Assembly (NCBI GenBank): GCA_001632425.1
Contig: KV425637.1
Location: 17,535-56,261, forward strand
Direction of reading: 5' to 3'
Length of the DNA: 38,727 bases
From: Neolentinus lepideus HHB14362 ss-1
Lineage: Eukaryota > Basidiomycota > Agaricomycetes > Gloeophyllales > Gloeophyllaceae
A program made the translations under genes and the position numbers. Within the stretch, counting starts at the first letter, position 1. The number at the start of each line of letters is the position of its first letter. The notes beneath the pieces were generated by a model, which was not told the DNA's origin, made no database searches, and saw only the letters and a program-made list of their open reading frames with translations. Of the stretch, positions 11,596-22,926 are shown in pieces.

Positions 11596-12383
11596 GGGTC
11601 GGGAGAGTTGACGGGTTTGTAGGAAGACTTTGGAGGGTATTAGGGATCAAGGTATTGGGCAGGTGAGCGCAAATCAGCTGCTACATCTGGGACTGTTCCG
11701 CTCAGATTATCTACTACATTCGCCTTCCCCTGAGGAGGCGATATCGCTGAAGCAGGTGGAATCGAATACGATATCGTCTTCGTTTGGACCACTGTCTCAG
11801 CGGACAGCTGCCTTGCATAGGTGAGTGACAGTCCAGATGATGGCCTTCTACGTGCCGTGCAACGGGATAAAAGAGATCTATACAACTCCACGCGTTACTA
11901 ACTTCCTTCCAAATTCTACCCTGGCAGGATTGGCTACCCAGAGTAAGCATGAAATCCCATTTCATCCAGCGCATGTCATGATGGTCGTGAAGCACCCAAA
12001 TCCTCTTCGTAGTACAGGATGGCGAGAGGAATGTCTTTGATCAGCGATGGTTAGAGTATGAGCTCCTTGAAAGGTACGTGCCCTCTATACCTCATTGCCC
12101 ACTTCAGAAGAGAATCAAGGTGAACCGCGTCATCCTCGCCTGAATTTCTCTCAATCTCACAAATACGAATGGATACAGGTGCTGCATACTCAGACGCTGC
12201 TGGAGTATCGGGGCGGACAACGGCGCTAGGCAACCGGCTGCTCATGTCATATGCATATCGAAGTCTCCGCGCAATTCGTGTCGCTCAAAGTCTCTAGCAA
12301 CTTTAAGGTTCAGTTCAGGACATGAGTCCAAATATCGCATGCGGCCTTGAAGTTTCAGTGCCTGTGTCTCTTGTGGTCAGTAC
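11596..12383. other. Unresolved, partly coding-like stretch
   Basis: Short plus-strand pieces look protein-like, but stops and frame changes intervene. I could not build a consistent exon chain, and no protein family was recognised. Confidence 0.35.
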
Positions 12384-13013
12384 AAGGGGCCGACAGAAAC
12401 AAAGTTCTATACACGACATCAGAAAGTCCGACTAAGGCCCTGGGAGGGAACCCCCTCCACTACGTAATCTTCACACGACCCATATTAAGTAAATGACTTA
12501 CCATATTTGTCTTATTCTGTCATTTCAACGTATCTCAAGTTGGAGTAAATAAGTATCATGGGTCTCTATTCAAGCAACATACATCAGATAATATTATGAC
12601 ATGAATGAAGACTAAGTTTTCTAGCCAGCCTTCATTAATGGGAAGCTAAGCAATGACACCAAATAAGGTCAAACAGCACAGTGGCATGTCTTCCCAAGGG
12701 GCCGACAGAAAGAAAGTTCTATACACGACGTCAGAAAGTCCGACTAAGGCCCTGGGAGGGACCCCCCCTCCCCTACGTAATCTTCACACGACCCATATTG
12801 GGCAAGTAAATTACCAAATCCATCTTATTCTGTCATTTTATCATATCTCAAATTGGAGTAAATGAGTATCATAGGTCTCTATTAAAGCAACATATATCAG
12901 ATAATGTTATGACATGAATGAAGACTAAGTTTTCTAGCCAGCCTTCATTAATGTCATTGATGGGGAGGCGATGATGCCAAACAAGGTCAAACAGCACGGT
13001 GGCACGTCTTCCT
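12384..13013 (+). repeat. Tandem duplication, unit A (two copies of about 312 bp)
   Basis: Copy 1 (12384-12695) and copy 2 (12696-13013) both start AAGGGGCCGACAGAAA and continue through TTCTATACACGAC.TCAGAAAG, a C-rich tract and CGTAATCTTCACACGACCC. They end with a stretch containing GAAGACTAAGTTTTCTAGCC. The copies differ by scattered substitutions and short indels. In copy 2 the sequence GGGAGGG ACCCC CCCTCCC can form a 7-bp hairpin (12754-12772). Confidence 0.9.
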
Positions 13014-13427
13014 CGACCTTCCTGCCAGTGAAAGAAATGCTGATAGTCCACTATAGCTATCTTACAGTGTTCTGAGATTGTGCGGGCTTGGAACCATCCA
13101 TCTGTGGTCACTAGCAGTTCAAATAAGGAGGTCTGCAGAAAGTCCTGATAAGGTCCTCGAAGGTACCCCCCCTCCCCCCACCCAGTGTGCCGGCAACTCC
13201 CGGTGTCGGCCCCTTGTGTCTTCCTCGACCTTCCTGCCAGTGAAAGAAATGCCGGTGGTCCACTATAGCTATTTTGAAGTATTCTGAGATTGTGCGGGTT
13301 TGGAATCAGCTATATGTGTTCACTAGCAGTTCAAATAAGGGGTCTGCAGAAAGTCCTGATAAGGACCTCGAAGGGACCCCCCCTCCCCCTACCCCGTGTG
13401 CCGGCAACTCCCGGTGTCGGTCCCTTA
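13007..13427 (+). repeat. Tandem duplication, unit B (two copies of about 210 bp)
   Basis: Copies 13007-13218 and 13219-13427 share the start TCTTCCTCGACCTTCCTGCC. They also share CACTATAGCTAT, ACTAGCAGTTCAAATAAGG, CTGCAGAAAGTCCTGATAAG, a C-tract and CCGGCAACTCCCGGTGTCGG. The segment CAGAAAGTCC-GA-AAGG plus C-tract is also in unit A, so four related cores occur at 12420, 12732, 13136 and 13347. The array ends about 190 bp upstream of the GST start. Confidence 0.9.
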
Positions 13428-13620
13428 GAGTCGTTACAATTTCTCCGATCAGTACTTAGGTCCAGCTTCGTAGCCATGGTCATTCTAGTCCACTTTAGTA
13501 TGTAATATAAGCAGATTGGTAAGTCGTAGAAGGAAGCTCGCGCGCTTGGTCATCAACGCAGCAGCGCATACATATGCAGCTCGATTCTAATCGTCGCAGA
13601 TCATCGAAGGCTCTCCAGAA

Positions 13621-14713
13621 ATGTCGCATGGAAAGCAATTCACTCTATACAACTCGAAGGTAAGTATCCGCCCATACGCATAGAATACTAACATACTCTC
13701 ACCTTCGCGGTGGCCTATAGATGGGTCCTAATGGATGGAAGATCCCATTTCTCTTTGAAGAGCTCGGGGTGACGTATGAGACTGTCTTTGTCGACGTCGA
13801 GGCGGGTGACCAAAAGAAATCACCCTTCGTTGACCTGAACCCAAACGGGCGTATACCCGCCATTATCGATCATTCGTGAGCAATTTGCATTGTCGCGGTA
13901 AAGATTCAAGTCTTTGACGAGATCGTGGCCTTTGACAGCAACGATGACTTTGTACTATGGGAATCAGATGCAATCCTCCTATATGTGGTCAATAAGTATG
14001 ACAAGGAAGGCAAATTTAGTTTCAGCGATCCAAACGACTACGTACGTGATGTAACTCTGGTTCGTTCGTACATACCTGCGTGGTTCTAGCGCTTGTCTAG
14101 TATCGTCAGGTGCAGTGGTTGTTCTTCCAGGCATCTGGCCAAGGCCCATACTACGGTCAGGTTAGCTCTGCGCTCCACTGCCGAGTGACATTCTCACCCG
14201 CCAACTTCTAGGCCATACACTTCTTGGTATATCACCCGAAACAGTAGGATACGACTGACTTAAGCCGGGGTGTTCTCCGGACTAATTTCGATATTCCTCA
14301 GGGTTCCGACAGCCGTTAAGCGCTACTTCGACGAAATAAAGCGTGTTACTGGCGTCCTTGAGACAGCTCTCAACGGACGAGAGTGGCTAGTAGGAGGTAA
14401 ATTCGGCATCGCCGACATGGTGAGATTCGCGATTTCGAATGCATTGTGTACCACTCACAAACCTGTTCACATGATCTCTCGATGCTAGGCCATGTTCCCG
14501 TGGCAGAGCATTGCCATCCAATTCATGTTCCCTGAGGGCAGCTTTGAATTGGCGAAAGAAGCACCACACGTCCATGCTTGGCTCTTGAGAATGAGGGAAC
14601 GGGAATCTGTTAAAAAGGTTTGGGCGCAGTTCGAGGGGCTTTTGACAGCAGGAAAGTACGGCGATAGATTCGTAGAGCCGCATAGACAATTCGCGTCTCT
14701 GCTCTCTGCATAG
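13621..14713 (+). CDS. Ure2p-like glutathione S-transferase
   Basis: Seven exons (13621-13659, 13721-13875, 13939-14041, 14101-14160, 14212-14243, 14302-14419, 14489-14713) give 243 residues, the usual length for this class. The N-terminal thioredoxin-fold half has FTLYNSKMGPNGWKIPFLFEEL, the glutathione-site NPNGRIPAIID with its cis-proline, and WESDAILLYV. The all-helical C-terminal half has VPTAVKRYFDEIKRV, WLVGGKFGIADMAMFPW and HAWLLRMRER. Such enzymes conjugate or reduce electrophiles with glutathione in the cytosol and are expanded in wood- and litter-decay fungi. The substrate is unknown. All introns are GT-AG and no breaks are seen. A tandem repeat array lies directly upstream. Confidence 0.92.
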
Positions 14714-15061
14714 GCTCCAAAGTTTTCGAGCGTATGTCTATCACCGACCCCGGTATGTGTATTGGCATTGAAACAATAAGTTGGCCCGACCTCAGAGCAT
14801 CAAGTCGAAATGAACCGGTCATCTGTCAACCACTATATATGCTAGAAACGTGTATGTCATTCCAGCGTACTACGTATTGATACAAGACGTGCAAATACAT
14901 TGGGGTATTAATAGTGTGTGGAACTAACTAACTAATGTGCAATTAACCAAACGTGTGCTGTTAAATACTTGTAGATGCAGTGTCCTCTATCCCAAGGAAG
15001 AATAAAAAGGCCATTAATCATTAGCATTACAATGGGTGGTCAAACGAGTGTGGGCGTGGGG
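14714..15061. other. Convergent GST/histidine-kinase 3' intergenic region
   Basis: AT-rich spacer between two converging genes. No gene, repeat or RNA was recognised. Confidence 0.6.
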
Positions 15062-18000
15062 TCATGATGTCCCCTCCGATAAGCGATCGATGCCTATTGT
15101 CCGTTTCCGACGCGCATCGGCGAGGAGTAGCATACTTTTAAGGCTCGCTTCCCGGACGGGTTTGGTGAGCACGCTGAGAGTCGGAGAGTCAGACGCGTAT
15201 CATAAAGAGACGCAGCCGTTGAACGACTTACTGATCAGCACCAGCCTCCACGTACTCTTGCTGATCGCTTAGCAACGCGTTCCCTACCAAGGCGTTCAGC
15301 ACGCGGATCATCTCTTCAAACACCTCTTCACATACCTGTAACACCAACCACAAGATCCTGCCTACCAAACTGCCGCAGTCTCCGCACTGCCTCCACACCC
15401 GACAACACGGGCATCTGGTTATCCAAGAACACAATCGCATAGCGGGTCTGCACCTCCTCGGGAGCCTTCCGCGCCTCGCCTGTCAAGCCATAACTGCTTC
15501 CCGTGTTCTCCGAGGACGGCGTCGGTATCGGCGTGGAGATCGTCGCCATCGGTTTCCCGCCATTCATCATCTTCAACGCCATCTCGCCGTTCTCTGCCGT
15601 AGAAACATTGCAGCCCAAGCGCGTCAGCATTCGTTTCATGAGCGAACGAGTCAAGGGGTCGTCATCGACAACGAGGACAGGAAGGTTTGGTGTAATCTTG
15701 CCCTTGTCAGATTTCGGCGAGTGTTGTGAAGGAGTCAGCTTGGCTGTACTATCCGAAGCAGGCGGGTCAACGGCGACAGAGCTCCCAACCTTCTCACTAA
15801 GCGGATCCGAGGTTACAATCGGACTAGGACCAGGGCGAACAAGGAGGCTAGAGTTAGGCTCTTCTGGTTCCTCAAACTTCGAATCTCGTGGCTGCAAAGG
15901 CGACTCCGGCGTGGGCGGCGCCCGAGACGGGGCATAATCATCATCAGTGACATCCTCTGAGGAGCTATCCGAGTGGTCCGCATTCTCCACCTGACTAGTG
16001 AGGATGAGCGCAGCGAGATTGCCAGGCTCAGTCATGTTCTGTATAGCAGCCATTGCTCTCCTTGTCGGTGAAATGACTGGGTCGCCCTCGATATCAATCG
16101 GCGGTGTCAGCTTCTCGCTCCCCGGAGCGCCGGCGAGATGTTTGACCTTGGCGGCCGAGTTCTCATGCAGCGACGTCGTAGGCGTAACGTCTGGCAGGGC
16201 CTTCCGGCCAACACCCAAAGCTATCACATGCCATGTGTAAACGGTATGGAGCAGAGCAAAATCAAGCAAGCGACTCACGAAGCTCCACCCAAAAGATAGA
16301 CCCCTCCCCCACCTTGGACTTGACTCCCAACCGCCCGCCGCTCCGTTTCACGATCTGCCGTACGAGAGCGAGCCCAAGCCCGGTCCCCTTCCCGCCCTGC
16401 TGGCGTCCCTGCTCCGTCTGGTTGAACGCCGCTGTCCACACACACTATATGTCAGCGCGACAATCTAGAGACGATAAACCAAACACCCACAAAACAACTT
16501 GCTCTCCACCATCTCCTTGGGCGGGATCCCATACCCCGTATCCCGCACCTCGATCCGCACCACGATCCAGTCGAGCGGCTTTTTCGGCAGCGCCTGGTCA
16601 TGCTCGCACAGATGCTGCGCAGACAGCACGTGCGCCGGCGGGTTCTCCGCCTTCTCGTCGCCAGAGAACGGCAGCTTTTCCATCTTCAGCGTATCACCAG
16701 ACAACGACGGCTTCTCCAACATCGGCGTGTCACCAGACAACGTGGGCTTCTCCATCCTCAGCGCCTCCTTCTCCTTCTCGTCACTGGGTATCCGCGCCAT
16801 CGGCGTAGCCGCACGATACAAACAACGCGGGTCCGCCGGCACAATCAGCCTCGTCGAGATCGCTACCGTCCCACCAGGCGGAGTGAACTTACACGCATTA
16901 CTACCCACACCCCAACACCAATCAGCACAGACCCCAAACCACTGCTCACAAACCCACACGCACCTCGCCAAGTTCGTTATAATCTGCCGCAGCCGCATCT
17001 CATCGCCGACCACGATCCCGTCCGCGCCCGCCTGCTCGAGCATCTCGCGCGTCACGACGTCCCGCACCCCGCCGCGCGTCGCCTCGTCCATCGCGCGCAC
17101 CGCAATCTGATCGTCCGTCCGTCACCCCCTGTGCCCTGCGAGAAGGTGAAGCGCACGCACCTCGTCGACCGACACGTCGAAATCGGTCACCAGCTCCAGC
17201 TTGCGTGCGTCCGTCGCGAGCCTGATCGGCGCAAGGAGCGAGCGCATGACTTGGTGGAACACGTACGGCTACCATAGTTGCCCTTTAGTCTTAACCACGC
17301 TAGAACACAGCACATAACAAAATCCTTACCTTCGACACCGACTCGAACCGCCCACTATCCAGTCGATTACTACCGACACACACTTCAATCTACATTTCAC
17401 TAATTCCACAACAGAAACCACTCACAAGTCAAGTACATCGTTCAACACTGCCCACAAAAGAAGCACAGAATGAGCACCAGACCAAGAACCGCCATTCCCC
17501 CGCAGCACCAACGCACCTTTCGACATCATCGTCAAGCTCGCCTCCAGCGCCCTAAACTCCACCTCCTGCCCCCTCCGCAGCGCGCCCGTCGCCTCCATAT
17601 TCTGCACCGCCAGCAGCGCCGTATTCAGCGGCACGCGCACCTCATGGAACACATACCTTCACCCCGTCCAATCCCAAGTCAGAACACACACGCATATATG
17701 CACAGACGGACGAGGCACTCACGACGTCAGCCGCCGCTTCGAGTCCGCCTCCTTGCTCTCGTTCACCTGCGCCTTCTGCGTCGCGCGGAAGGATACCTTG
17801 AGCTGGTCACGCAGCGTGTACAGCCGGCGCTCCGCCTGCCAAGAATAACAATCAGCCATCACGAACTTGACCCAGGGCAAAGGGGACAAAACACCGACGT
17901 TCTCGCGCATGAAGTGCACGTACAGCAGGAACCCGTAGAATACCATAAAGTTCAGCAGATCTGTCGGGGGAGGGGAGGAAAAAATGGCAAAACAGAGCAT

Positions 18001-19658
18001 GATCAGCACGACCCAGACAACCAAAGAAAGAACCCGTCCGTACTTCTTTCATACACCGTGTGGAGCGGCACAATCATGGCCTCCGATCTACACACACACA
18101 CCACGTTAGCCACAGCTCTAACTCGCACACGCATATAAATGCACGCTCACACAATCAGGAACACCAGCGCCCCCAGCAGCGCCGGCAGCCGGTCCTGCTT
18201 CAACCCGAACAACGCGATCGTCGGCAGGCCCGAGGCATAACTATCACAGCGCGTCAGTCAGATGGTAAGGAGAGACGGTGAAGGGAGCGGCTCACTAGAA
18301 GGTCCCGATAAAGTCCTTCGACCCGCATGTGAAGAGATAGTCCTTGCTCGTGTACCACCCGCACATGTACCTGCACGCGGCTAGTCAGTAACCAGCACAA
18401 TTCAACTAGTTTGCCAGGAGAGCGTAGCTTACATGTACAGGACCTGGTATATGCCCCTGGTGGCCGGTCAGAACGCGTGGCGGAGGACAAGGCGCGGGGA
18501 CGTACCACATCCAGATGGCTACCACGAGCCAGCACTGGTAGAACACGGGTCGATCGCGAGGAAAGTCGTACATGACGAAGAAGATCAGCGGGATGGTTAG
18601 CGCGGGGACGACCTGCGTGGCGGTGTATGCGTGAGATGAGATGCAAGAAGGGGTGAGTGAGGTGGAGGGGGACTTACACCAAAGTAGAAGATCTTGTCCG
18701 CGAGCACGAGGGGCTTGGGTATGAACGCTGCGCCGATGACCCACGTTGCGGTGAAGAAGACCGCGGACCAGAGTGCGAGCGACTGCGAATAGTGAGTAAG
18801 TTGGTTAGTGGTCGATCGCGCACAGAAGAACATGTGCCCTACCTTTCTCGTAAACCACAGCTCCTTCCAGTAATGCTCCTCGCTCCTCGCATCCTCAAAC
18901 GAAATCCAAAAAAAGTTATATATCGACCGCCATAGTTCGAAGCGCAAAAATGCCAGGGCCCTATACTTGACCCAGAAGCCGGTGTACACCACAACGCTCT
19001 CCACGTCCGTGCTCGTGCCCTGACAAAGAGCAGCGCTCTTCTCCGGTGTCCCCTCTGCGCCCTCCGAATGCGTCACGGACGGCCCGCCCACCCACTCGCG
19101 GTCGACGACGATCTCGTCCACCTCGTCCACCTCGCCGAGGTGCACAAACTTGCTCGTCCCCACCCGCATGCCGCTTTCCACCGTCGTGCTCTCGTCGGGC
19201 TGCTCAGACGTCGACGGGGCGGTCCCGGTGCCCATGCGCTTCCTGAAGCGCTCCCAATGGACTCTCAGGCCCCCCTCGATCCGCGCCTTCTTGTGCCGCC
19301 GCCGCGAGGTGCTCGTCATCGCGCTCTGCAGCACGGGCATAGGCAGCGTCGCCCCCCGACCATTGTTGGTGTTCCCCACGTAGTCGCGTACCCTGTCCGC
19401 CCGCGCGCTCGCTACTGCCCGTCCCTCGTAGACTTCAGACATCGCGCTCATCCCCGCCCTCTTCGTACGAGTAGAGAGTGCAGGCATAGGATGTGAAGCT
19501 ATAGAACGCATTGTGTGTTGGTGCTGATGCTGGTGCTGGTATAATTGTGTTGGTGCTGAAGAAAGAGATTGAGGAGGCGGCACACCCCCCGCGCCCGCTT
19601 CTATAGCGGCGGCAGCGTCGGGCTCATTGCGGGAGCGGAACGGAGCCAGGAAGCGCAT
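15062..19658 (-). CDS. Membrane-anchored hybrid histidine kinase
   Basis: Nineteen minus-strand exons: 18843-19658, 18678-18782, 18506-18612, 18433-18456, 18296-18370, 18151-18240, 18044-18087, 17899-17960, 17723-17835, 17517-17656, 17426-17447, 17330-17369, 17161-17268, 16964-17106, 16491-16900, 16279-16431, 15336-16220, 15232-15283, 15062-15173. They give 1166 residues. Order: Ser-rich cytosolic N-terminus (1-270); about six membrane spans (about 273-440); HisKA with YVFHEVRVPLNT (phospho-accepting H483); a HATPase with N-box ITNLASNACKFTPPGG, DTGYGIPP and GKGTGLGLALV; an acidic linker; and a receiver with VLVVDDDPLT, acceptor D1084 in FLDNQMP and K1134 in LTKPV. No PAS, GAF or HAMP domain is visible, so the signal is probably sensed in the membrane. 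All catalytic residues are present. Exons of 22 and 24 nt are unusual but keep frame. An exon-9-like fragment lies at 1245-1380. Confidence 0.93.
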
Positions 19659-20790
19659 GGCGACGGTGGGTGGTAGAGGCTAGTGAGGGACGAGGGTCAT
19701 GTCCGCTGTGGGACGCGGGACCGCTGGTTGCGAGAGGTGGTATAGGCACGCCCGGTCCCGGTATAAATTAACATGCCGCAGCGCGATCGACCGTGCCGGC
19801 GGTTTCCCCTGGCAGAGTCTAGACACATCGTAGCTGATATTACTGCTGTTTGCGTATTTATGTAACCCTGCAAAATTAACGTTAATCACCAGTGTTAATT
19901 ACCAACATCAAGCACGGTATAATAATGTCGCAGCGTCTTACAATACTCAACAGAAACATTTCAGCGCAAGTTAAGCAGGCACCGTCAGGAACGCAATGAC
20001 ATCACCGGCGGTCTGCTTATCTGAGATCCCGCACACAAGCCGGCGGTAGTATATATTTAGCAAAAACAGATTATGTCATCTCGGGATAACCATATAATCA
20101 TTTAACGTTACAAATTCAAGCAAGAGCCAGTTGTATCGTCCAACATGAAACATATTTGCGTTGCCACAATGTTCAGCTTTGCGTCGGCGAGAGATCCCTG
20201 CAACCAGTCCGCGGTGACCGTTCATCATTGGGTACTCAGTATTACACACTCAATGTTCTATTCGGCAGCATTAAATAATGATCATCGCTCTTTACCCCCA
20301 AGTACACATCGTGAACACAGCCACACTATCAGTCTGTCGCAGACCAAATCTGTGGCATGACACTCTGGACTGCAGGGAGCCACGTTCTCGAGAAGCTGGT
20401 TTTCGAGATATCATCCCGGTGAGCTCACCAGCTAGCAGTGCTCTATAATACTTTTGGTCTTGTTTGTCCATTTAATATTACTTGATGACTATAGCGACTA
20501 GAGTACACAATTTAGTCCTACATTGTATGGCCCCTAGAATACCTACAACCACCTTTGTAGAGCTCTGTAGTCCTTGGAAGGCTTCGAGTGAACTGTGGCG
20601 ATATTTATTTGAAGTTGTTTGGTTGTGTGGCAAGGTAGACGCCGTAATTGTGGGTCCAATTCAAATTGAAATTGAAATTGCAAGGGATGTCCGGAACTTA
20701 TAAGTCATAGATTTCGATGTCTTCTCTACCCCACACTCGGTTCACTTGTTTTCCGTTACGCCGTCTCATGACTCTTCTACGACTTCTGTA
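19659..20790. promoter_or_regulatory. Divergent histidine-kinase/BOR1 upstream region
   Basis: This 1.1-kb region separates the two start codons and must hold both promoters. It contains the left copy of a repeat (20150-20345). No specific transcription-factor site could be assigned. Confidence 0.55.
20150..20345 (+). repeat. BOR1-flanking direct repeat, left copy
   Basis: It aligns with 23629-23820 in the same orientation. Shared blocks are TGCGTTGCCACAAT, CGGTGACCGTTCATC, TACTCAG.ATT, ACTTTACCCCC and GTGAACACAGCCA, with scattered substitutions and indels between. Confidence 0.75.
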
Positions 20791-22926
20791 ATGTCTGACC
20801 CAACCTCAACAACAGGAGATGCTAAATTGAACCGTTCCCGGAAACCGTCAAGCTCTTATAATGCCCCTCGTGATCCCATCACCCAATCGACGTCCGTTAA
20901 CGAACAGAGTCGCAGCTCAGAAAAGGACGCTCTCAATGAATGCTCTTTCCGTACACCGCATCGTACTTCTGCCCCTATGCGACCACCATTTCTCTCCGGA
21001 ATCGGTTCAGGGATAATACAAGATATACGCTCGCGATTGCCGTGGTATTGGAGTGACTGGAAGGATGCGTACAACTATCGCGTCATCCCCTCCATCGTCC
21101 TCATATTCTTCGCAAAGTAAGCCGTCCATTCCGCTGCTCGTGCCGCTCGTATGAATTGGTGACAGTGTTCTCCCTGGGATCGCCTTCTCTCTCGATCTCA
21201 TCGAACGTACAAACCAGTACGGCGTCTCCGAAGTGCTTCTCTCGTCATTCATGGCCTCCTTCATCTTCTCTGTTTTCGGAGCCCAACCGCTATGCATCGC
21301 GGGCGTCACTGGACCGATCACGGTGCTCAGCCAGACGATATACGACATTACGCAGCGCGGCTCGAACCCGCCGAATTACTTGCACTTTGTTGGATGGGTG
21401 TACTTGTGGGGAGCAATTCTGCACTGGGTCACAGCAGCTCTGAACTGTGAGTGCCCCCCTACCGGGCATATCCGCATCTAACGCCCACCCGCACCAGTCT
21501 GCAACTTTCTCAAATATGTCACCCTCTTCTCCTGCGACGCCTTCGGCTTCTACGCCGGCTGGGTCTACCTACAATATGGCGTCCAAGTCATCACGCGGAA
21601 ATTCCACTCCTCCTCGCCCGCCGCATACCTGACGTCCATCATCCTCGCACTGCTCATGGTCGCGACCTCGTTCCTCTTCCAAGGCCTCTCCAAGACGACG
21701 CTGTTCCACCGTCATGTCCGGCGGTTCTTCGCGGACTACGGGATGCCAATTAGTCTCGTCGCGACAAGCGGGATGGCGTACTGGGGGCGATTTAACAGCG
21801 CGAACCCAGCGACGCTGCCGACGGGGCGCGCGTTCACGCCAGCCGGGGGGCGGGAGTGGCTGGTGCGATTTTGGGATCTGGAGGGCAAGTGGGTGGGGAT
21901 CGCGTTCCCATTTGGGGTCATGCTGTGGGTGCTGTTCTTCTTTGACCACAACGTCTCGGTGAGTGACCCCATCTGCATCTGCTGACAGCGCAAAACATAA
22001 TTGAATGCAGTCCCTTATTGCCCAAGGCTCGCAGTTCCCGCTGCGCAAGCCGCCGGGGTTCCACTACGACTTCTTTCTGCTGGGAATCACGACCTTGATC
22101 GCGGGCCTGCTCGGGCTCCCCGCGCCCAACGGGCTGATCCCGCAGGCACCCATCCACACGACGTCTCTGCTCGTCATGGGCCGGCGAGCCAAGTCGAAAG
22201 ACGATCCGGAGGATCCTGACCAAACGCGCACGCCCAGCCCCGAGCCGGATCCGTTGCTGGCGGTGCGCGAGGTGCCCATTGGTGTGGCGGAGCAGCGGGT
22301 GTCAAACCTCGCACAGGGGAGCTTGTGTCTTGTGTTACTGAGCGGGCCGTTTTTGCATGTGCTGGGGCTGATCCCGAAGGGCGTGCTAGCGGGCCTGTTG
22401 TGAGTGCTTCCCTTGTTCTTCACGTCCTGATGATTGACGGGTTGGCTCCATTGTGCAGCTGGTACATGGGCCTAGACGCCCTCTTGTGGAACAGCATCAC
22501 GCAGAAGATATTGTATCTGTTTAGAGACCGTGCGTTGATACCGAAGAACGAGCGGCTGCACCGCGTCAGGAAGAGCAGGATTGTGATGTTTGTGTCGGTG
22601 CAGCTTGTGGGGTTTGGCGCGGCGTTTGCGATTACGCAGACAATCGGTAGGTCTTATTCTTATGGTCAGTAGTTGATTGAGCAGGCGCTGATGAGCTGGT
22701 TGGTGTGAAGCCGCGATCGGGTTTCCGATATTGATATTTTTGCTTGTCCCGTTGCGGACATTGGTGGTACCAAGGCTGCCATTTACCCAAGAGGAGCTGG
22801 CGGTGTTGGATGGGCCGACTGCGAGCCCTTTTGTGAGTATCCTGTTTCCCATCTGACGTTGTTCGTTTACACAGTGATGTTTCTGAATAGACTATGGAGA
22901 GCGTCGGGGGAACCCATGGATCCTAG
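20791..22926 (+). CDS. BOR1-type SLC4 borate/anion transporter
   Basis: Exons 20791-21116, 21166-21446, 21498-21958, 22011-22399, 22459-22646, 22711-22832 and 22891-22926 give 600 residues, with all introns GT-AG. After a Ser/Thr-rich cytosolic N-terminus (1-80) come WYWSDWKDAYNYRVIPSIVL and FANVLPGIAFSLDL. Then come AQPLCIAGVTGPITV, NFCNFLKYVTLFSCDAFGFY, LPAPNGLIPQAPIHT and VAEQRVSNLAQG, all characteristic of the HCO3-/borate transporter family. About 10-12 membrane segments are expected at the plasma membrane, exporting borate. It ends with TMESVGG, as is common in fungal members. The start at 20791 is the first in-frame ATG; the open frame upstream begins only with TTG. Confidence 0.93.

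Noticed and set aside
12384..13427. CRISPR-like array
   Set aside because: The repeats are 210-312 bp tandem duplications with variable period in a eukaryotic genome, not short identical repeats with unique spacers.
16233..17277. Long overlapping plus-strand ORFs (191, 203 and 225 codons)
   Set aside because: They are antisense to histidine-kinase exons with unmistakable HATPase motifs, and their composition is low-complexity.
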